Shown here piece after piece: positions 34,090-42,358 of a DNA stretch of 64,000 nt. The DNA comes from Catenulispora acidiphila DSM 44928 (GTDB lineage Bacteria > Actinomycetota > Actinomycetes > Streptomycetales > Catenulisporaceae). The number at the start of each line of letters is the position of its first letter. Within the stretch, counting starts at the first letter, position 1. Under the pieces are notes generated by a model. The model searched no databases. It worked only from the letters and a program-made list of their open reading frames with translations, and was not told the origin of the DNA. Both the position numbers and the translations under genes were made by a program. The stretch spans positions 620,001-684,000 of the forward strand of contig NC_013131.1 in NCBI RefSeq assembly GCF_000024025.1. Direction: 5' to 3'.

Positions 34090-35348
34090 TCGAAGGGCAC
34101 GACGTCCTCGAACTCGTCGCGGCGGCGGCGGCCGGCGGCGGGGGTGCCGGCCATCAGGTCGCCGAGTTCGGTGCCGGCGCGGCTGATGCGCTCATTCAGG
34201 CTGTTCTCGCCGGTCGACGCCCAGTCCTCGGAGGCGGCGAAGACCGCGGTCGGGACCATGAAGGCGCGCAGGTAGGCGAACATCGGGCGCAGGGCGTGGT
34301 CCAGGGCCAGCGAGTGCCGGGCGGTGCCGCCGGTGGCCGCTATCAAGGTTGGCTTGCCGGTGAGCGCGTCCTTGTCCAGGACGTCGAAGAAGGACTTGAA
34401 CAGGCCGCTGTAGCTGGCGGTGTAGATGGGGCTGACGGCGATCAGGCCGTCGGCGCCCTCCACGGCGTCCAGCGCGGCGCGCAGCTTGGCGCCCGGGAAG
34501 CCGGCGACCATCGCCCCGGCGATGTCCAGCGCCAGATCGCGCAGCTCCAAGACCTCCACGAGCACCTGCCGCCCGCGCTCGCCCAGCCGCGCCCGAGCCG
34601 CCTCGGCGAGCCGGTCGGCCAGGATACGCGCGGTCGAGGGCTGCCCGAGCCCGGCGGTGACAGCCACCAGCCGCAGGACGTCGCCGGCCGGACCAGGACG
34701 CGGCGGACCCGGGTGCGCCAGCGCCGGGAGCAGGGCACTGCTACTGGTCGGATCGGCGGCGTGACGCGTGGCCGGCGGGGCGGAGAAGTCCTGACGGCCG
34801 AACCCGGGGTCGGTGTACGCGACGGCGTTGGGGCTCGAGGCGGGGTAGTCCGGGAGGGCGGTGCGGCCGGAGGTCGAGCCGGAGCCGGTGCCGCTGCTGT
34901 GAGAAGCGCCGAAGCCAGCGCCGTTAGCACCGCCGGAGCCGGAGCCGCTGCCGTTTGTGCCACCGAAGCCATCGCCCGCGCCGTAGCCGCCGCCGTTCGC
35001 ACCGCCGTAGCTAGCGCCATTCGCACCGCCGGAGCCAGTGCCGCTCGCACCGCCGGAGCCGCTGCCATTTGCACCACCGAAGCCAGCGCCGTTCGCCCCG
35101 CCGAAGTCGCCGCCACCGGTCGGCATCGCGCCGAATCCGGCGTCGGCGAAGGCGGTGCCGATGGCCGCGCCGAAGCCGCCCGGCGCCGTGCCGAAGCCGG
35201 CTGCCGGGGCGAACTCGTGGCCGTTCGCCGGGGCGCCGTCGCCGGGGAGGGCTGGGACTCCTGGTGCTCCGCCGAACCAGGCGCTGTTGCCTGGGGGCGG
35301 GTAGCCCTCGTCGCCGAAGGCGTTGTCCGCCGCCTCGTATGCACTCAC
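34056..35348 (-). CDS. NADPH-dependent FMN-reductase-like protein with long Gly-rich N-terminus
   Basis: 430 residues from GTG 35348, overlapping the stop of the monooxygenase gene (GTGA). Residues ~1–200 are low-complexity, made of GGANG/GSGS repeats (FGGANGAGFGGANGSGSGG and similar) with a few Phe and Tyr. Residues ~215–400 are the flavodoxin-like reductase domain: LRLVAVTAGLGQPSTARILA, DGLIAVSPIYTASYSGLFKS and PTLIAATGGTARHSLALDH. It probably provides reduced FMN to the coupled luciferase-like monooxygenase, as in CE1758/CE1759-type pairs. The long glycine-rich extension is not part of the family. Confidence 0.82.
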   Translation of the reverse strand: MSAYEAADNAFGDEGYPPPGNSAWFGGAPGVPALPGDGAPANGHEFAPAAGFGTAPGGFGAAIGTAFADAGFGAMPTGGGDFGGANGAGFGGANGSGSGGASGTGSGGANGASYGGANGGGYGAGDGFGGTNGSGSGSGGANGAGFGASHSSGTGSGSTSGRTALPDYPASSPNAVAYTDPGFGRQDFSAPPATRHAADPTSSSALLPALAHPGPPRPGPAGDVLRLVAVTAGLGQPSTARILADRLAEAARARLGERGRQVLVEVLELRDLALDIAGAMVAGFPGAKLRAALDAVEGADGLIAVSPIYTASYSGLFKSFFDVLDKDALTGKPTLIAATGGTARHSLALDHALRPMFAYLRAFMVPTAVFAASEDWASTGENSLNERISRAGTELGDLMAGTPAAGRRRRDEFEDVVPFEQRMAALRSGI

Positions 35349-36469
35349 GGTGCGATGGCCTCCTTCGTGTCGGACAGAGCCGACCGCTCGTCGTGCCGCG
35401 CTGTCAGGCTCGCGTGCGTCGGCGCGTCTGGGACGCCGGCCGGGCGGCCGATCGCGAACTCCTTGCGCAGTACCGGGACCACCTCCGCGCCGAGGAGGTC
35501 GATCTGCTCCAGCACCGTCTTCAGCGGCAGGCCGGCGTGGTCCAGCAGGAACAGCTGGCGCTGGTAGTCGCCGGCGTAGGCGCGGAAGGACAGCGTGCGC
35601 TCGACGACCTGCTCCGGGCTGCCCACGGTGAGCGGGGTCTCGGCCGTGAACTCCTCCAGGGAGGGCCCGTGGCCGTACACCGGGGCGTTGTCGAAGTAGG
35701 GCCGGAACTCGCGTACCGCGTCCTGCGAGTTCTTCCGCATGAACACCTGGCCGCCCAATCCGACGATCGCCTGCTCCTCCGTGCCGTGCCCGTAGTGGGC
35801 GAAGCGCCGGCGGTACAACGCGACCATGCGCTGCGTGTGTTCCTTGGGCCAGAAGATGTTGTTGTGGAAGAAGCCGTCCCCATAGTACGCGGCCTGCTCG
35901 GCGATCTCCGGGGATCGGATCGAGCCGTGCCAGACGAAGGGCGCGACGCCGTCCAGCGGCCGGGGCGCGGCGGTGAAGTTCTGCAGCGGGGTGCGGAAGC
36001 GGCCGGACCAGTCGACGACGTCCTCGTCCCACAGCCGGCGCAGCAGCGCGTAGTTCTCCAGCGCCAGGTCGATGCCGTCGCGGATGTCCTTGCCGAACCA
36101 GGGGTAGACCGGGCCGGTGTTGCCGCGGCCCAGGGTCAGGTCCACGCGGCCGTCGGCCAGGTGCTGGAGCATCGCGTAGTCCTCGGCGATCTTCACCGGG
36201 TCGTTGGTGGTGATCAGCGTGGTCGCGGTGCTCAACAGCAGCTTGGAGGTGCGCCCGGCGATCCAGCCGAGCAGCGTCGTGGGGGAGGACGGGACGAACG
36301 GCGGGTTGTGGTGCTCCCCGGTGGCGAAGACGTCCAGGCCGGCCTGCTCGGCGTGCTCGGCGATGGTCACCATGGCCTTGATGCGCTCGTGTTCGGTCGG
36401 CGCACGGCCCGTCGTGGGATCGGGCGTCACGTCTCCGACGGTGAAGACGCCGAACTGCATCTGGCTCAC
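35345..36469 (-). CDS. Luciferase-like flavin-dependent monooxygenase
   Basis: 374 residues from GTG 36469, seven bases after AAAGGAGGATCC. The TIM-barrel motifs of bacterial luciferase-like enzymes are present: MQFGVFTVGDVTPDP, QAGLDVFATGEHHNPPF, TSKLLLSTATTLITTNDPVK, MLQHLADGRVDLTLGRGNTG and VGSPEQVVERTLSF. It uses reduced FMN, probably from the reductase translated from the overlapping next gene. A palindrome upstream suggests MarR-type control. Substrate unknown. Confidence 0.88.
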   Translation of the reverse strand: MSQMQFGVFTVGDVTPDPTTGRAPTEHERIKAMVTIAEHAEQAGLDVFATGEHHNPPFVPSSPTTLLGWIAGRTSKLLLSTATTLITTNDPVKIAEDYAMLQHLADGRVDLTLGRGNTGPVYPWFGKDIRDGIDLALENYALLRRLWDEDVVDWSGRFRTPLQNFTAAPRPLDGVAPFVWHGSIRSPEIAEQAAYYGDGFFHNNIFWPKEHTQRMVALYRRRFAHYGHGTEEQAIVGLGGQVFMRKNSQDAVREFRPYFDNAPVYGHGPSLEEFTAETPLTVGSPEQVVERTLSFRAYAGDYQRQLFLLDHAGLPLKTVLEQIDLLGAEVVPVLRKEFAIGRPAGVPDAPTHASLTARHDERSALSDTKEAIAP

Positions 36470-36485
36470 GGTGGATCCTCCTTTG

Positions 36486-36499
36486 GTTGAAGTTTCAAC
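36486..36499. promoter_or_regulatory. Palindromic operator before the monooxygenase operon
   Basis: GTTGAA-GT-TTCAAC, with a further half-site TTCAAC at 36506–36511. TTGAA-type palindromes just upstream of the ribosome site are typical of MarR-family operators. No such regulator lies beside this operon. Confidence 0.5.
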
Positions 36500-36557
36500 A
36501 GCTTCTTCAACCACATATGAGGAGATCGTATTCCGCGAGGTTAGGTTCCCCTATCTT

Positions 36558-37637
36558 TCAGCGCTGTCTGTTTGCCCACATCCGCCAGGGCAGATAGCCC
36601 ACGCACAGCCCGATCGCGCAGCCGATCAGGGTGTCCAAGACGCGTTCGCGCAGCACCGCCCACGAGATGTCGTTCCCGAGCTCGTTCAGCATGGTGATCA
36701 GCGGTGTCATCACCGCGGCGTAGGCGGTGTAGTTCGCCAGTTTCAGATACGGCCGCACCGCGCCGATCACGCCGATCAGCGCCACAATGCCCCACGTCGG
36801 CAGTACCCCGATCAGCCCGCCGCCGACCAGCACGCCGATCGTCGTCCCGAGTCCCCGCTCCAGGGCGCGCATCGGCGCCGCCGCCTCGTCGCGCAGCACC
36901 ACCAGCGTCACGGTCAGCGCGATCCAGTACGTGTGGGCGCCGGGTCGGAACTGGGAGACCACCTCGGCGACCGCGATCGACGTGACCAGGCGTACCGCGT
37001 ACTGCCAGCCGTGCCACGTCCGCAGCCCCGCGCGCCACTTCGGCACGCTGCGCCGGAACGGCCACTCCGGTCCCGGCGGACCCTCGAGTTCCCTGCGCCG
37101 GAGGGGTGACAGCGCGCGGCCGAGCGCGTGCGTGCCGAGGGTGAGCGCGGCCGCCGCCGCCATGCCGAGCGCGACGTAGAGCACGATGTGCCCGGGCGAC
37201 TCAGGACCCGTGCCCAGATGCGCGCCGATGACGGTGAACACGGTCGCGTTCGCCGCGATCCGCGCCTCCAGCGTCCCGATGCCGCCGGCCATCGCCGCGC
37301 CGAAGGCCATCGCGACGATCCAGACGCTCGCCAGGTTCCCGTGCGCGCCGATCAGCGCTCCGAGCCACACCACCAGCGCGCCGACCGCCGCCGAGGCGCC
37401 GAGGTCGACGCAGCGCGCCCGCCATCCGCCCTCGTGCCCGGCCGCGCTGACCAGCAGCGCGCCCAGGACCGCGGTCAGACCGTCGGCCAGGCGGTCGGTC
37501 GCGGCGCCGATCGCGACCGGCAGCGCCAGCGCGATCCCCGACAGGACCAGCCGGGTCGCGTCGATCTCGATCCGCTGGAAGCGGACGAGGCGCACGGCGT
37601 GGTCCTTGACGGGAGTCGGGTCCTTCACTTGAGCCAT
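36558..37637 (-). CDS. FUSC/aromatic-acid-exporter-like membrane protein
   Basis: 359 residues from ATG 37637. Two halves each contain a bundle of hydrophobic helices, e.g. LVLSGIALALPVAIGAATDR and YWIALTVTLVVLRDEAAAP. The second half carries RALERGLGTTIGVLVGG, the FUSC signature region. The family exports aromatic acids and drugs from the cytoplasm. It follows the monooxygenase operon's promoter region on the same strand but is separately started; a link in aromatic detoxification is possible. Confidence 0.75.
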   Translation of the reverse strand: MAQVKDPTPVKDHAVRLVRFQRIEIDATRLVLSGIALALPVAIGAATDRLADGLTAVLGALLVSAAGHEGGWRARCVDLGASAAVGALVVWLGALIGAHGNLASVWIVAMAFGAAMAGGIGTLEARIAANATVFTVIGAHLGTGPESPGHIVLYVALGMAAAAALTLGTHALGRALSPLRRRELEGPPGPEWPFRRSVPKWRAGLRTWHGWQYAVRLVTSIAVAEVVSQFRPGAHTYWIALTVTLVVLRDEAAAPMRALERGLGTTIGVLVGGGLIGVLPTWGIVALIGVIGAVRPYLKLANYTAYAAVMTPLITMLNELGNDISWAVLRERVLDTLIGCAIGLCVGYLPWRMWANRQR

Positions 37638-37707
37638 TGGACGTGTTCGTTTGCCTCGGCGCAAACAGGCACTAGACTCGGCGGCCGATCCGGGAAAGAT
37701 CCGATGA

Positions 37708-38031
37708 ATGAGGGGAGTCCTGGTGCGGGTCGCCATCCACACCCGGCTGAAGCCCGAGGGCGTCACAGGGTACGAACAAGCTCACGACGACATCCCGCCG
37801 GAGATCCCCGAGCTGTTGCGGGCCGGCGGCTGCACCGCCTGGACGATCTGGCGCAACGGCGTGGACCTCTTCCACCTGGTCGAATGCGAGGACTGGGAGG
37901 CGCTGCGGGCGTTCCTGGCGGACAAGGACGACGATCGCGCGTGGCAGGCGCGCGTCGGGGTGTTCCGTGACTTCTCGCTGGTGGGCGGGGATCAGCCGCT
38001 GCCGATGATCTTCGAACTGCCGGAGGGCTGA
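37708..38031 (+). CDS. L-rhamnose mutarotase-like protein
   Basis: 107 residues with the compact ferredoxin-like fold of RhaM: RVAIHTRLKPEGVTGYEQAH, CTAWTIWRNGVDLFHLVECE and WQARVGVFRDFS. It is followed 2 bp later by a lactonase-like amidohydrolase. RhaM interconverts anomers of L-rhamnose; with the neighbour it suggests catabolism of a 6-deoxyhexose through the lactone route. No sugar dehydrogenase or transporter lies nearby, so the pathway is incomplete here. Confidence 0.85.
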   Translation: MRGVLVRVAIHTRLKPEGVTGYEQAHDDIPPEIPELLRAGGCTAWTIWRNGVDLFHLVECEDWEALRAFLADKDDDRAWQARVGVFRDFSLVGGDQPLPMIFELPEG

Positions 38032-38033
38032 GG

Positions 38034-38873
38034 ATGCGGATCATTGACGCGCATCACCACCTGTGGGACCTGGCCGTACGAGACCAGCCCTGGACCGCCG
38101 AGCTGCCCGCGCTGCGCCGCAGCTTCCTGCTGTCCGACCTGGAGCCGCTGGCCGCGGCCGCCGGCGTCTCGGCGACGGTGCTGGTGCAGACCATCCACGC
38201 GGCCGACGAGACGCCGGAGATGCTGGCGCTCGCCGAGACATCGGATCTCGTCGCCGGAGTGGTGGGCTGGACCGACGTCGCCGCACCGGACTTCGGCGAG
38301 CGTCTCAGTGAACTGCGTTCCGGCGTAGGCGGACGGCGTCTGGTGGGCATCCGGCACCAGGTGCAGGAGCTGCCGGACGGCGGGTGGCTGACCCGCCCGG
38401 ACACTCGCAGAGGTCTGCGACAGCTCGCCTCCAATGGGCTGGCCTTCGACCTGATCGTGCGGGCCGACCAGATCCCGGCGTGCGTTGCCGCCGCGCGAGC
38501 CCTCCCTGACCTGCGCTTCGTCCTGGACCACCTGGGCAAGCCGAATATCGCGAGCGGCGAGCGCGAGCCTTGGGCGTCGGATATCAGGGCCCTGGCAGAG
38601 TTGCCGAACGTCGCCTGCAAGCTCTCCGGCATGGTCACCGAGGCCGACGCGGAGCGGTGGACGGTCGCGGACCTGCGGCCCTACTCCGATCTCGTGCTGG
38701 AGGCGTTCGGACCCGAGCGCCTGATGTTCGGCAGCGACTGGCCGGTGAGCACGCTGGCGGCGGGTTACCCACAGGTTGTGGAAACCGCGATGCAGCTGAC
38801 CTCCGAGCTGAGCGAGGCGGAGCGGGAAGCGGTGTTCGGCGGTACTGCGACCGAGGTCTATGGGCTGGGATAG
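38034..38873 (+). CDS. Amidohydrolase-2 family sugar lactonase (L-fuconolactonase/L-rhamnonolactonase-like)
   Basis: 279 residues with metal-binding motifs of the amidohydrolase fold: MRIIDAHHHLWDL at the N-terminus, RLVGIRHQVQELPDGGWL, LRFVLDHLGKPNI, NVACKLSGMVTEAD and RLMFGSDWPVS with the catalytic Asp. Length and motifs fit 2-pyrone-4,6-dicarboxylate lactonase relatives that open L-fuconolactone or L-rhamnono-lactone. Directly behind the mutarotase gene, so co-transcribed. Confidence 0.85.
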   Translation: MRIIDAHHHLWDLAVRDQPWTAELPALRRSFLLSDLEPLAAAAGVSATVLVQTIHAADETPEMLALAETSDLVAGVVGWTDVAAPDFGERLSELRSGVGGRRLVGIRHQVQELPDGGWLTRPDTRRGLRQLASNGLAFDLIVRADQIPACVAAARALPDLRFVLDHLGKPNIASGEREPWASDIRALAELPNVACKLSGMVTEADAERWTVADLRPYSDLVLEAFGPERLMFGSDWPVSTLAAGYPQVVETAMQLTSELSEAEREAVFGGTATEVYGLG

Positions 38874-38880
38874 CGCGTAG

Positions 38881-39699
38881 CTACTTCTGCCTGCGCTGCC
38901 GCGCCGCTTCGTACAGAACGACCGTGGCGGCGTTGGCGGCGTTCAGTGAACTCGCTGTTCCGCGCATGGGGATGCTCAGAACACGGTCGCACGCCTCGCG
39001 CCAGCCGGTGCTCATCCCGACTGCCTCGTTGCCGACGACGAACAGGGTCGGGGCGCAGAAGTCGTAGTCCTCGATGTCGGTGTCGCCGTCCTCGTCGGTG
39101 CCGACGACCGTGACGCCGGTTTCGCTCAGCCACTCCAGCACTTCGCGGTGGGACTGCGTGCGCACGGTCGGCAGACCGAACAGCGATCCGGTGCTGGCGC
39201 GCACGGTGCGGGGATCGTAGACGTCGGCGGCGTGGCCGGTGACGACGACGCCGTCGGCGCCGAAGGCGTCCGCCGAGCGGATCAGGGTACCGAGATTGCC
39301 CGGTTGGGCGGGGCGGTCGAAGGCGACGCCGAGAAACGTGTCCGTGATCTGGATGCGGATGAGGTCGTCCGGGGGCATGGCGACCACGGCGAGCAGTTCC
39401 GGTGCCGCTTCCTGGTCTTTCTCGCCGAGTTCGGCCAGCATGTCGGCGGGCAGGGCGATCACGTCGGCGTCGGCGGTGTGGGCGGCGTCGAGGAAGTCCT
39501 CGGCCCAGCGCGACAGCCGGCGGTCGTCGTCGACCAGCAGTTCCTCGATGCGCCAGCCCTGTTCGGCGGCCAGGGTGAGGGGACGGACGCCCTGGACGAG
39601 GAAGCGTCCCGCGCGCTGGCGCTTCTGACGGTTCGTGAGCAGGGTCTGCCACTGCTGGAACCTGGCGTTGCGGGAAGCCACCCGGTGGTGTGCGCGCAT
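38881..39699 (-). CDS. SpoU/TrmH-family RNA 2'-O-methyltransferase
   Basis: 272 residues. The N-terminal substrate-binding domain (LTNRQKRQRAGRFLVQGVRP) is followed by a SPOUT fold: PGNLGTLIRSADAFGADGVV (motif 1), LFVVGNEAVGMS (motif 2) and IPMRGTASSLNAANAATVVL (motif 3, the knot). It uses SAM to methylate a ribose 2'-OH of rRNA or tRNA; the target base cannot be told. It converges on the lactonase gene and diverges from the next methyltransferase by 17 bp. Confidence 0.9.
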   Translation of the reverse strand: MRAHHRVASRNARFQQWQTLLTNRQKRQRAGRFLVQGVRPLTLAAEQGWRIEELLVDDDRRLSRWAEDFLDAAHTADADVIALPADMLAELGEKDQEAAPELLAVVAMPPDDLIRIQITDTFLGVAFDRPAQPGNLGTLIRSADAFGADGVVVTGHAADVYDPRTVRASTGSLFGLPTVRTQSHREVLEWLSETGVTVVGTDEDGDTDIEDYDFCAPTLFVVGNEAVGMSTGWREACDRVLSIPMRGTASSLNAANAATVVLYEAARQRRQK

Positions 39700-39716
39700 C
39701 CCGCTAGGCTACCGGC

Positions 39717-40592
39717 GTGGCCGAGCCCGAAGATCCATCGACATCCCCGCAGAACTCCCAACCCTCCCAGGCTTCCCCGACCTACGACGACGCCGAGCGC
39801 GTGCTGTGGGCCGATGCCGGCTCGGGGTACGAAGCCGTCTACGCCGCCTTGTGCGCCCACACGATTCCCGCTCTTCTCGACGGCGCCGGGGTCCAGGACG
39901 GCAGTGCTCTGCTGGACGTCGGCACCGGGACCGGCACGCTCGTCCGGGCGGCCGTGGCGCGCGGGGCGCGGGTGACGGCGGTCGACGCCGAGCCCTCGAT
40001 GCTCGCACTGGCGCGGGGGAAGGCGCCGGAGGCGGAGTTCCTGCTGGCGGTCGTGCCGGATCTGCCGTTCGAGCCGGACACGTTCGACGCCGTGGTCGGC
40101 AACTTCGTGCTCGACCACTTCGGGCGGCCGAAGGTCGCGATGCGGGCCCTGCGCGCGATCGCCAAGCCGGGCGGGCGAGTGGCGTTCACGCTGTGGCCCG
40201 CGGAGCGCTCCGCCGGGCGGTCGGTCTTCTCCCGGACCGGAGCCATGACCGAGGGCTGGATCCCGCGGCAGATGCCGCCGCTGGTCCTCGCCGACGACTA
40301 CCCGCGGACCGAGGAAGGGCTCGCCGGGCTGTTCCGCGAGATCGGTCTGGCGGACGTCACCACCACCGTCATCGACTGGGAGCACCTGACGACCGCGGAG
40401 GAGTGGTGGATCTCGATGGGGTCCGGCGTCGGTCCGTCCGGCCGTACCTACCAGGCGCAGACCCCTGAGGTCCGCGCCGCTTTCCACGAGAACTATCTGC
40501 GTGTCGCCGCCGAGATGACCGACGCCGAGGGCACGATGCGGCTGCCGTACCGCGCGCTCTTGGCAGTCGGGACGGTAGTCGACAGCGAGTAG
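39717..40592 (+). CDS. Class I SAM-dependent methyltransferase
   Basis: 291 residues. SAM-binding motif ALLDVGTGTGTLVRAAVARG, acidic loop VTAVDAEPSMLALARGKAPE and post-motif FDAVVGNFVLDHFGRPK. The N-terminal ~30 residues are Ser/Pro-rich and disordered. The substrate is unknown; the C-terminal half resembles UbiE/COQ5-like methyltransferases. It ends before a strong hairpin terminator shared with the converging dehydrogenase gene. Confidence 0.85.
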   Translation: MAEPEDPSTSPQNSQPSQASPTYDDAERVLWADAGSGYEAVYAALCAHTIPALLDGAGVQDGSALLDVGTGTGTLVRAAVARGARVTAVDAEPSMLALARGKAPEAEFLLAVVPDLPFEPDTFDAVVGNFVLDHFGRPKVAMRALRAIAKPGGRVAFTLWPAERSAGRSVFSRTGAMTEGWIPRQMPPLVLADDYPRTEEGLAGLFREIGLADVTTTVIDWEHLTTAEEWWISMGSGVGPSGRTYQAQTPEVRAAFHENYLRVAAEMTDAEGTMRLPYRALLAVGTVVDSE

Positions 40593-40620
40593 AAGCGGGC
40601 GCACCCTGAACGCACGGGGC

Positions 40621-40645
40621 CGGGCCGCTGTTTCGGGGCGGCCCG
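40621..40645. terminator. Hairpin terminator between converging genes
   Basis: CGGGCCGC (40621–40628) and GCGGCCCG (40638–40645) form an 8-bp GC stem with a 9-nt loop. No T-run follows. Confidence 0.6.
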
Positions 40646-40647
40646 AC

Positions 40648-40733
40648 TCCGTGCCTGCGTGACTGTGTGCTTGCGTAACTCCGTGCCTGCGCGACTGTGT
40701 GCTTGCGTCACTCCGTGCCTGCGTGCTCGCGCG
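40648..40733. repeat. Tandem repeat of about 32 bp
   Basis: CTCCGTGCCTGCGTGACTGT is followed by GTGCTTGCGT; the block recurs nearly unchanged and then a third, partial time. It lies between the terminator and the converging dehydrogenase gene. No function seen. Confidence 0.7.
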
Positions 40734-40743
40734 CCGAACCGAA

Positions 40744-41550
40744 TCAGCGCTTTGCGTTCAGCGCCCGCACCGCTTCGCCGAGATCGGCGTCCGGGTCCGG
40801 GACCGCCTCCAGCGCGCGCTGCGCGGCGGCGATCACCGGCAGGTCCAGCACCTCGCCGGCCAGCCGCAGGTCCTTCGCGGCCATCTCGGCGGAGAAGTCG
40901 ACGCCGGTGGCGAAGGCGCGGGCCACCAGTCCGCCCAGCGGGCTGGCCTCCAGCACCGCGCGGGGGTCGGGCAGACCGAGCTTCTCGGCCAGCGCCAGTG
41001 TCTCGCCGACCACCGCCACCCCGGCGACGATGCCGCTGATCAGCACCAGCTTGCGGGCCGAGCCGGTTCCGGGTCCGCCGCATTCGGTGACGTTGCCGAA
41101 CAGCTTCAGCAGATCGGCCACGCGCGCCAGGTCCTGCGGCGTGCCGCCGGCCAGCACCGCCAGCGTCCCGTCGGCGGCGCGGTCCACACTGCCCATCACC
41201 GGGGCGTCGACCAGGCCGACCGAGGCGGGAATCAGGCCTCTGATTCGCTCGGTTCCGTCCGGTCCGATCGTGGACATCTCGACCAGGACCGCGTCCGGGC
41301 GCAGCGCTCCGGCGATGGCCTCGGCGACAGCCGTCACCGCGGCCGGGTCGGAGAGCATCGTGATCACGAACTCGGCGCCGGCCACCGCCCCGGCCGGATC
41401 CGCCGCCGCGCCCGCGCCGAGCGCGACCAGCGGCTCGGTGCGGGCGGCTGTCCGGTTCCACACCACGACCTCGTAGCCGGCGCCGATGACGCGCGCCGCC
41501 ATCGGCGCGCCCATCGCGCCCAGTCCCAGGAAAGCAACCTTTGTCGTCAT
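40744..41550 (-). CDS. NAD(P)-dependent dehydrogenase, 3-hydroxyisobutyrate dehydrogenase family
   Basis: 268 residues. Rossmann motif KVAFLGLGAMGAPMAARVIG, VEMSTIGPDGTERI (substrate-binding SxxxP-like region, here with G) and ECGGPGTGSARKLVLI carrying the catalytic Lys. Length is slightly below the usual ~290. Family members oxidise beta-hydroxyacids or reduce imines; the variant substrate loop prevents a closer call. Confidence 0.85.
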   Translation of the reverse strand: MTTKVAFLGLGAMGAPMAARVIGAGYEVVVWNRTAARTEPLVALGAGAAADPAGAVAGAEFVITMLSDPAAVTAVAEAIAGALRPDAVLVEMSTIGPDGTERIRGLIPASVGLVDAPVMGSVDRAADGTLAVLAGGTPQDLARVADLLKLFGNVTECGGPGTGSARKLVLISGIVAGVAVVGETLALAEKLGLPDPRAVLEASPLGGLVARAFATGVDFSAEMAAKDLRLAGEVLDLPVIAAAQRALEAVPDPDADLGEAVRALNAKR

Positions 41551-41605
41551 GGTTCCCAGCCTAGGCAGGGGCGCGGGGGCGTGCCTGGTCGTGCGAAGAC
41601 CAGTG

Positions 41606-42358
41606 TCAGGCGGTACCAGGCAGGGCGGAGCCGGCGTGCAGGCCCGCCATGCCCATGACCGGCGGCGCGCCCGCGGACTGCGGCGGGTTGCGGTTCAGCG
41701 CGTCGAAGGCCTGGTGGATGTTTTTGATCATGACGTGCACTTCCTCGCGGGCCTTCTCCAGCGCGCCCTCCACCTGCACGCCGAAGGCGACGCCAAACGC
41801 CTTGAGGAACTCCAGCTGCTGCTCGAGCGAGTGCAGGCTGGTCGAGAGCTGTTCGCTGCGCCGCTGGAACGCCGACTCCGCCGCCAGCAGGCCCTGCCGG
41901 TGTCCCTCGTTCACCGTGACCGTGTACTGGTTGCGGGCGTACTCCGTGACGTTGCGGACGTACTCCTCGGCCGCGCGGATCTGCTCCTCGGCCTGGCGCT
42001 GCGCCATCGCGATCGCGTTGACCGCGGCGGCGGTGACCCGCTGCTCGGGGGCGAACGACGAGGGCGCCGCCGGCGCGGCGGCCGCGCCGCCGTTGGCCGG
42101 ATCGCTGCCCGCGTAGGTGGTGCGCAGCTGGTTGGTCAGCTCGTCGTTGCGCTGCCGCAGCTCGGTCTCGATCTGGGCGGCGGCCTGTAGCTCGCCGAGC
42201 ACGCGCCGCTTGAAGCGGAGCACGCCCTCCTCGTCGAAGCCGCGGTGCGCCAGCCCGGCGCGCGGGAACTCCCAGGCGTCGATCTGCTCGGCACTGAGCC
42301 GTTCCGGGCGCCGGGCGCCAGTGCCGCCCGGTGCTCCGTCGTACTCATTGAAGCTCAC
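41606..42358 (-). CDS. DivIVA-like coiled-coil protein
   Basis: 250 residues from GTG 42358, overlapping the stop of the flavohaemoprotein gene (GTGA). It has a short N-terminal region with FPRAGLAHRGFDEEGVLRFK, then heptad-rich helices (LQAAAQIETELRQRNDELTN; AMAQRQAEEQIRAAEEYVRN; RRSEQLSTSLHSLEQQLEFL). The pattern resembles the DivIVA/Wag31 type of polar scaffold proteins, but the membrane-binding N-terminus is not classical. It is the third gene of a haemoglobin operon, an unexpected partner. Confidence 0.7.
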   Translation of the reverse strand: MSFNEYDGAPGGTGARRPERLSAEQIDAWEFPRAGLAHRGFDEEGVLRFKRRVLGELQAAAQIETELRQRNDELTNQLRTTYAGSDPANGGAAAAPAAPSSFAPEQRVTAAAVNAIAMAQRQAEEQIRAAEEYVRNVTEYARNQYTVTVNEGHRQGLLAAESAFQRRSEQLSTSLHSLEQQLEFLKAFGVAFGVQVEGALEKAREEVHVMIKNIHQAFDALNRNPPQSAGAPPVMGMAGLHAGSALPGTA

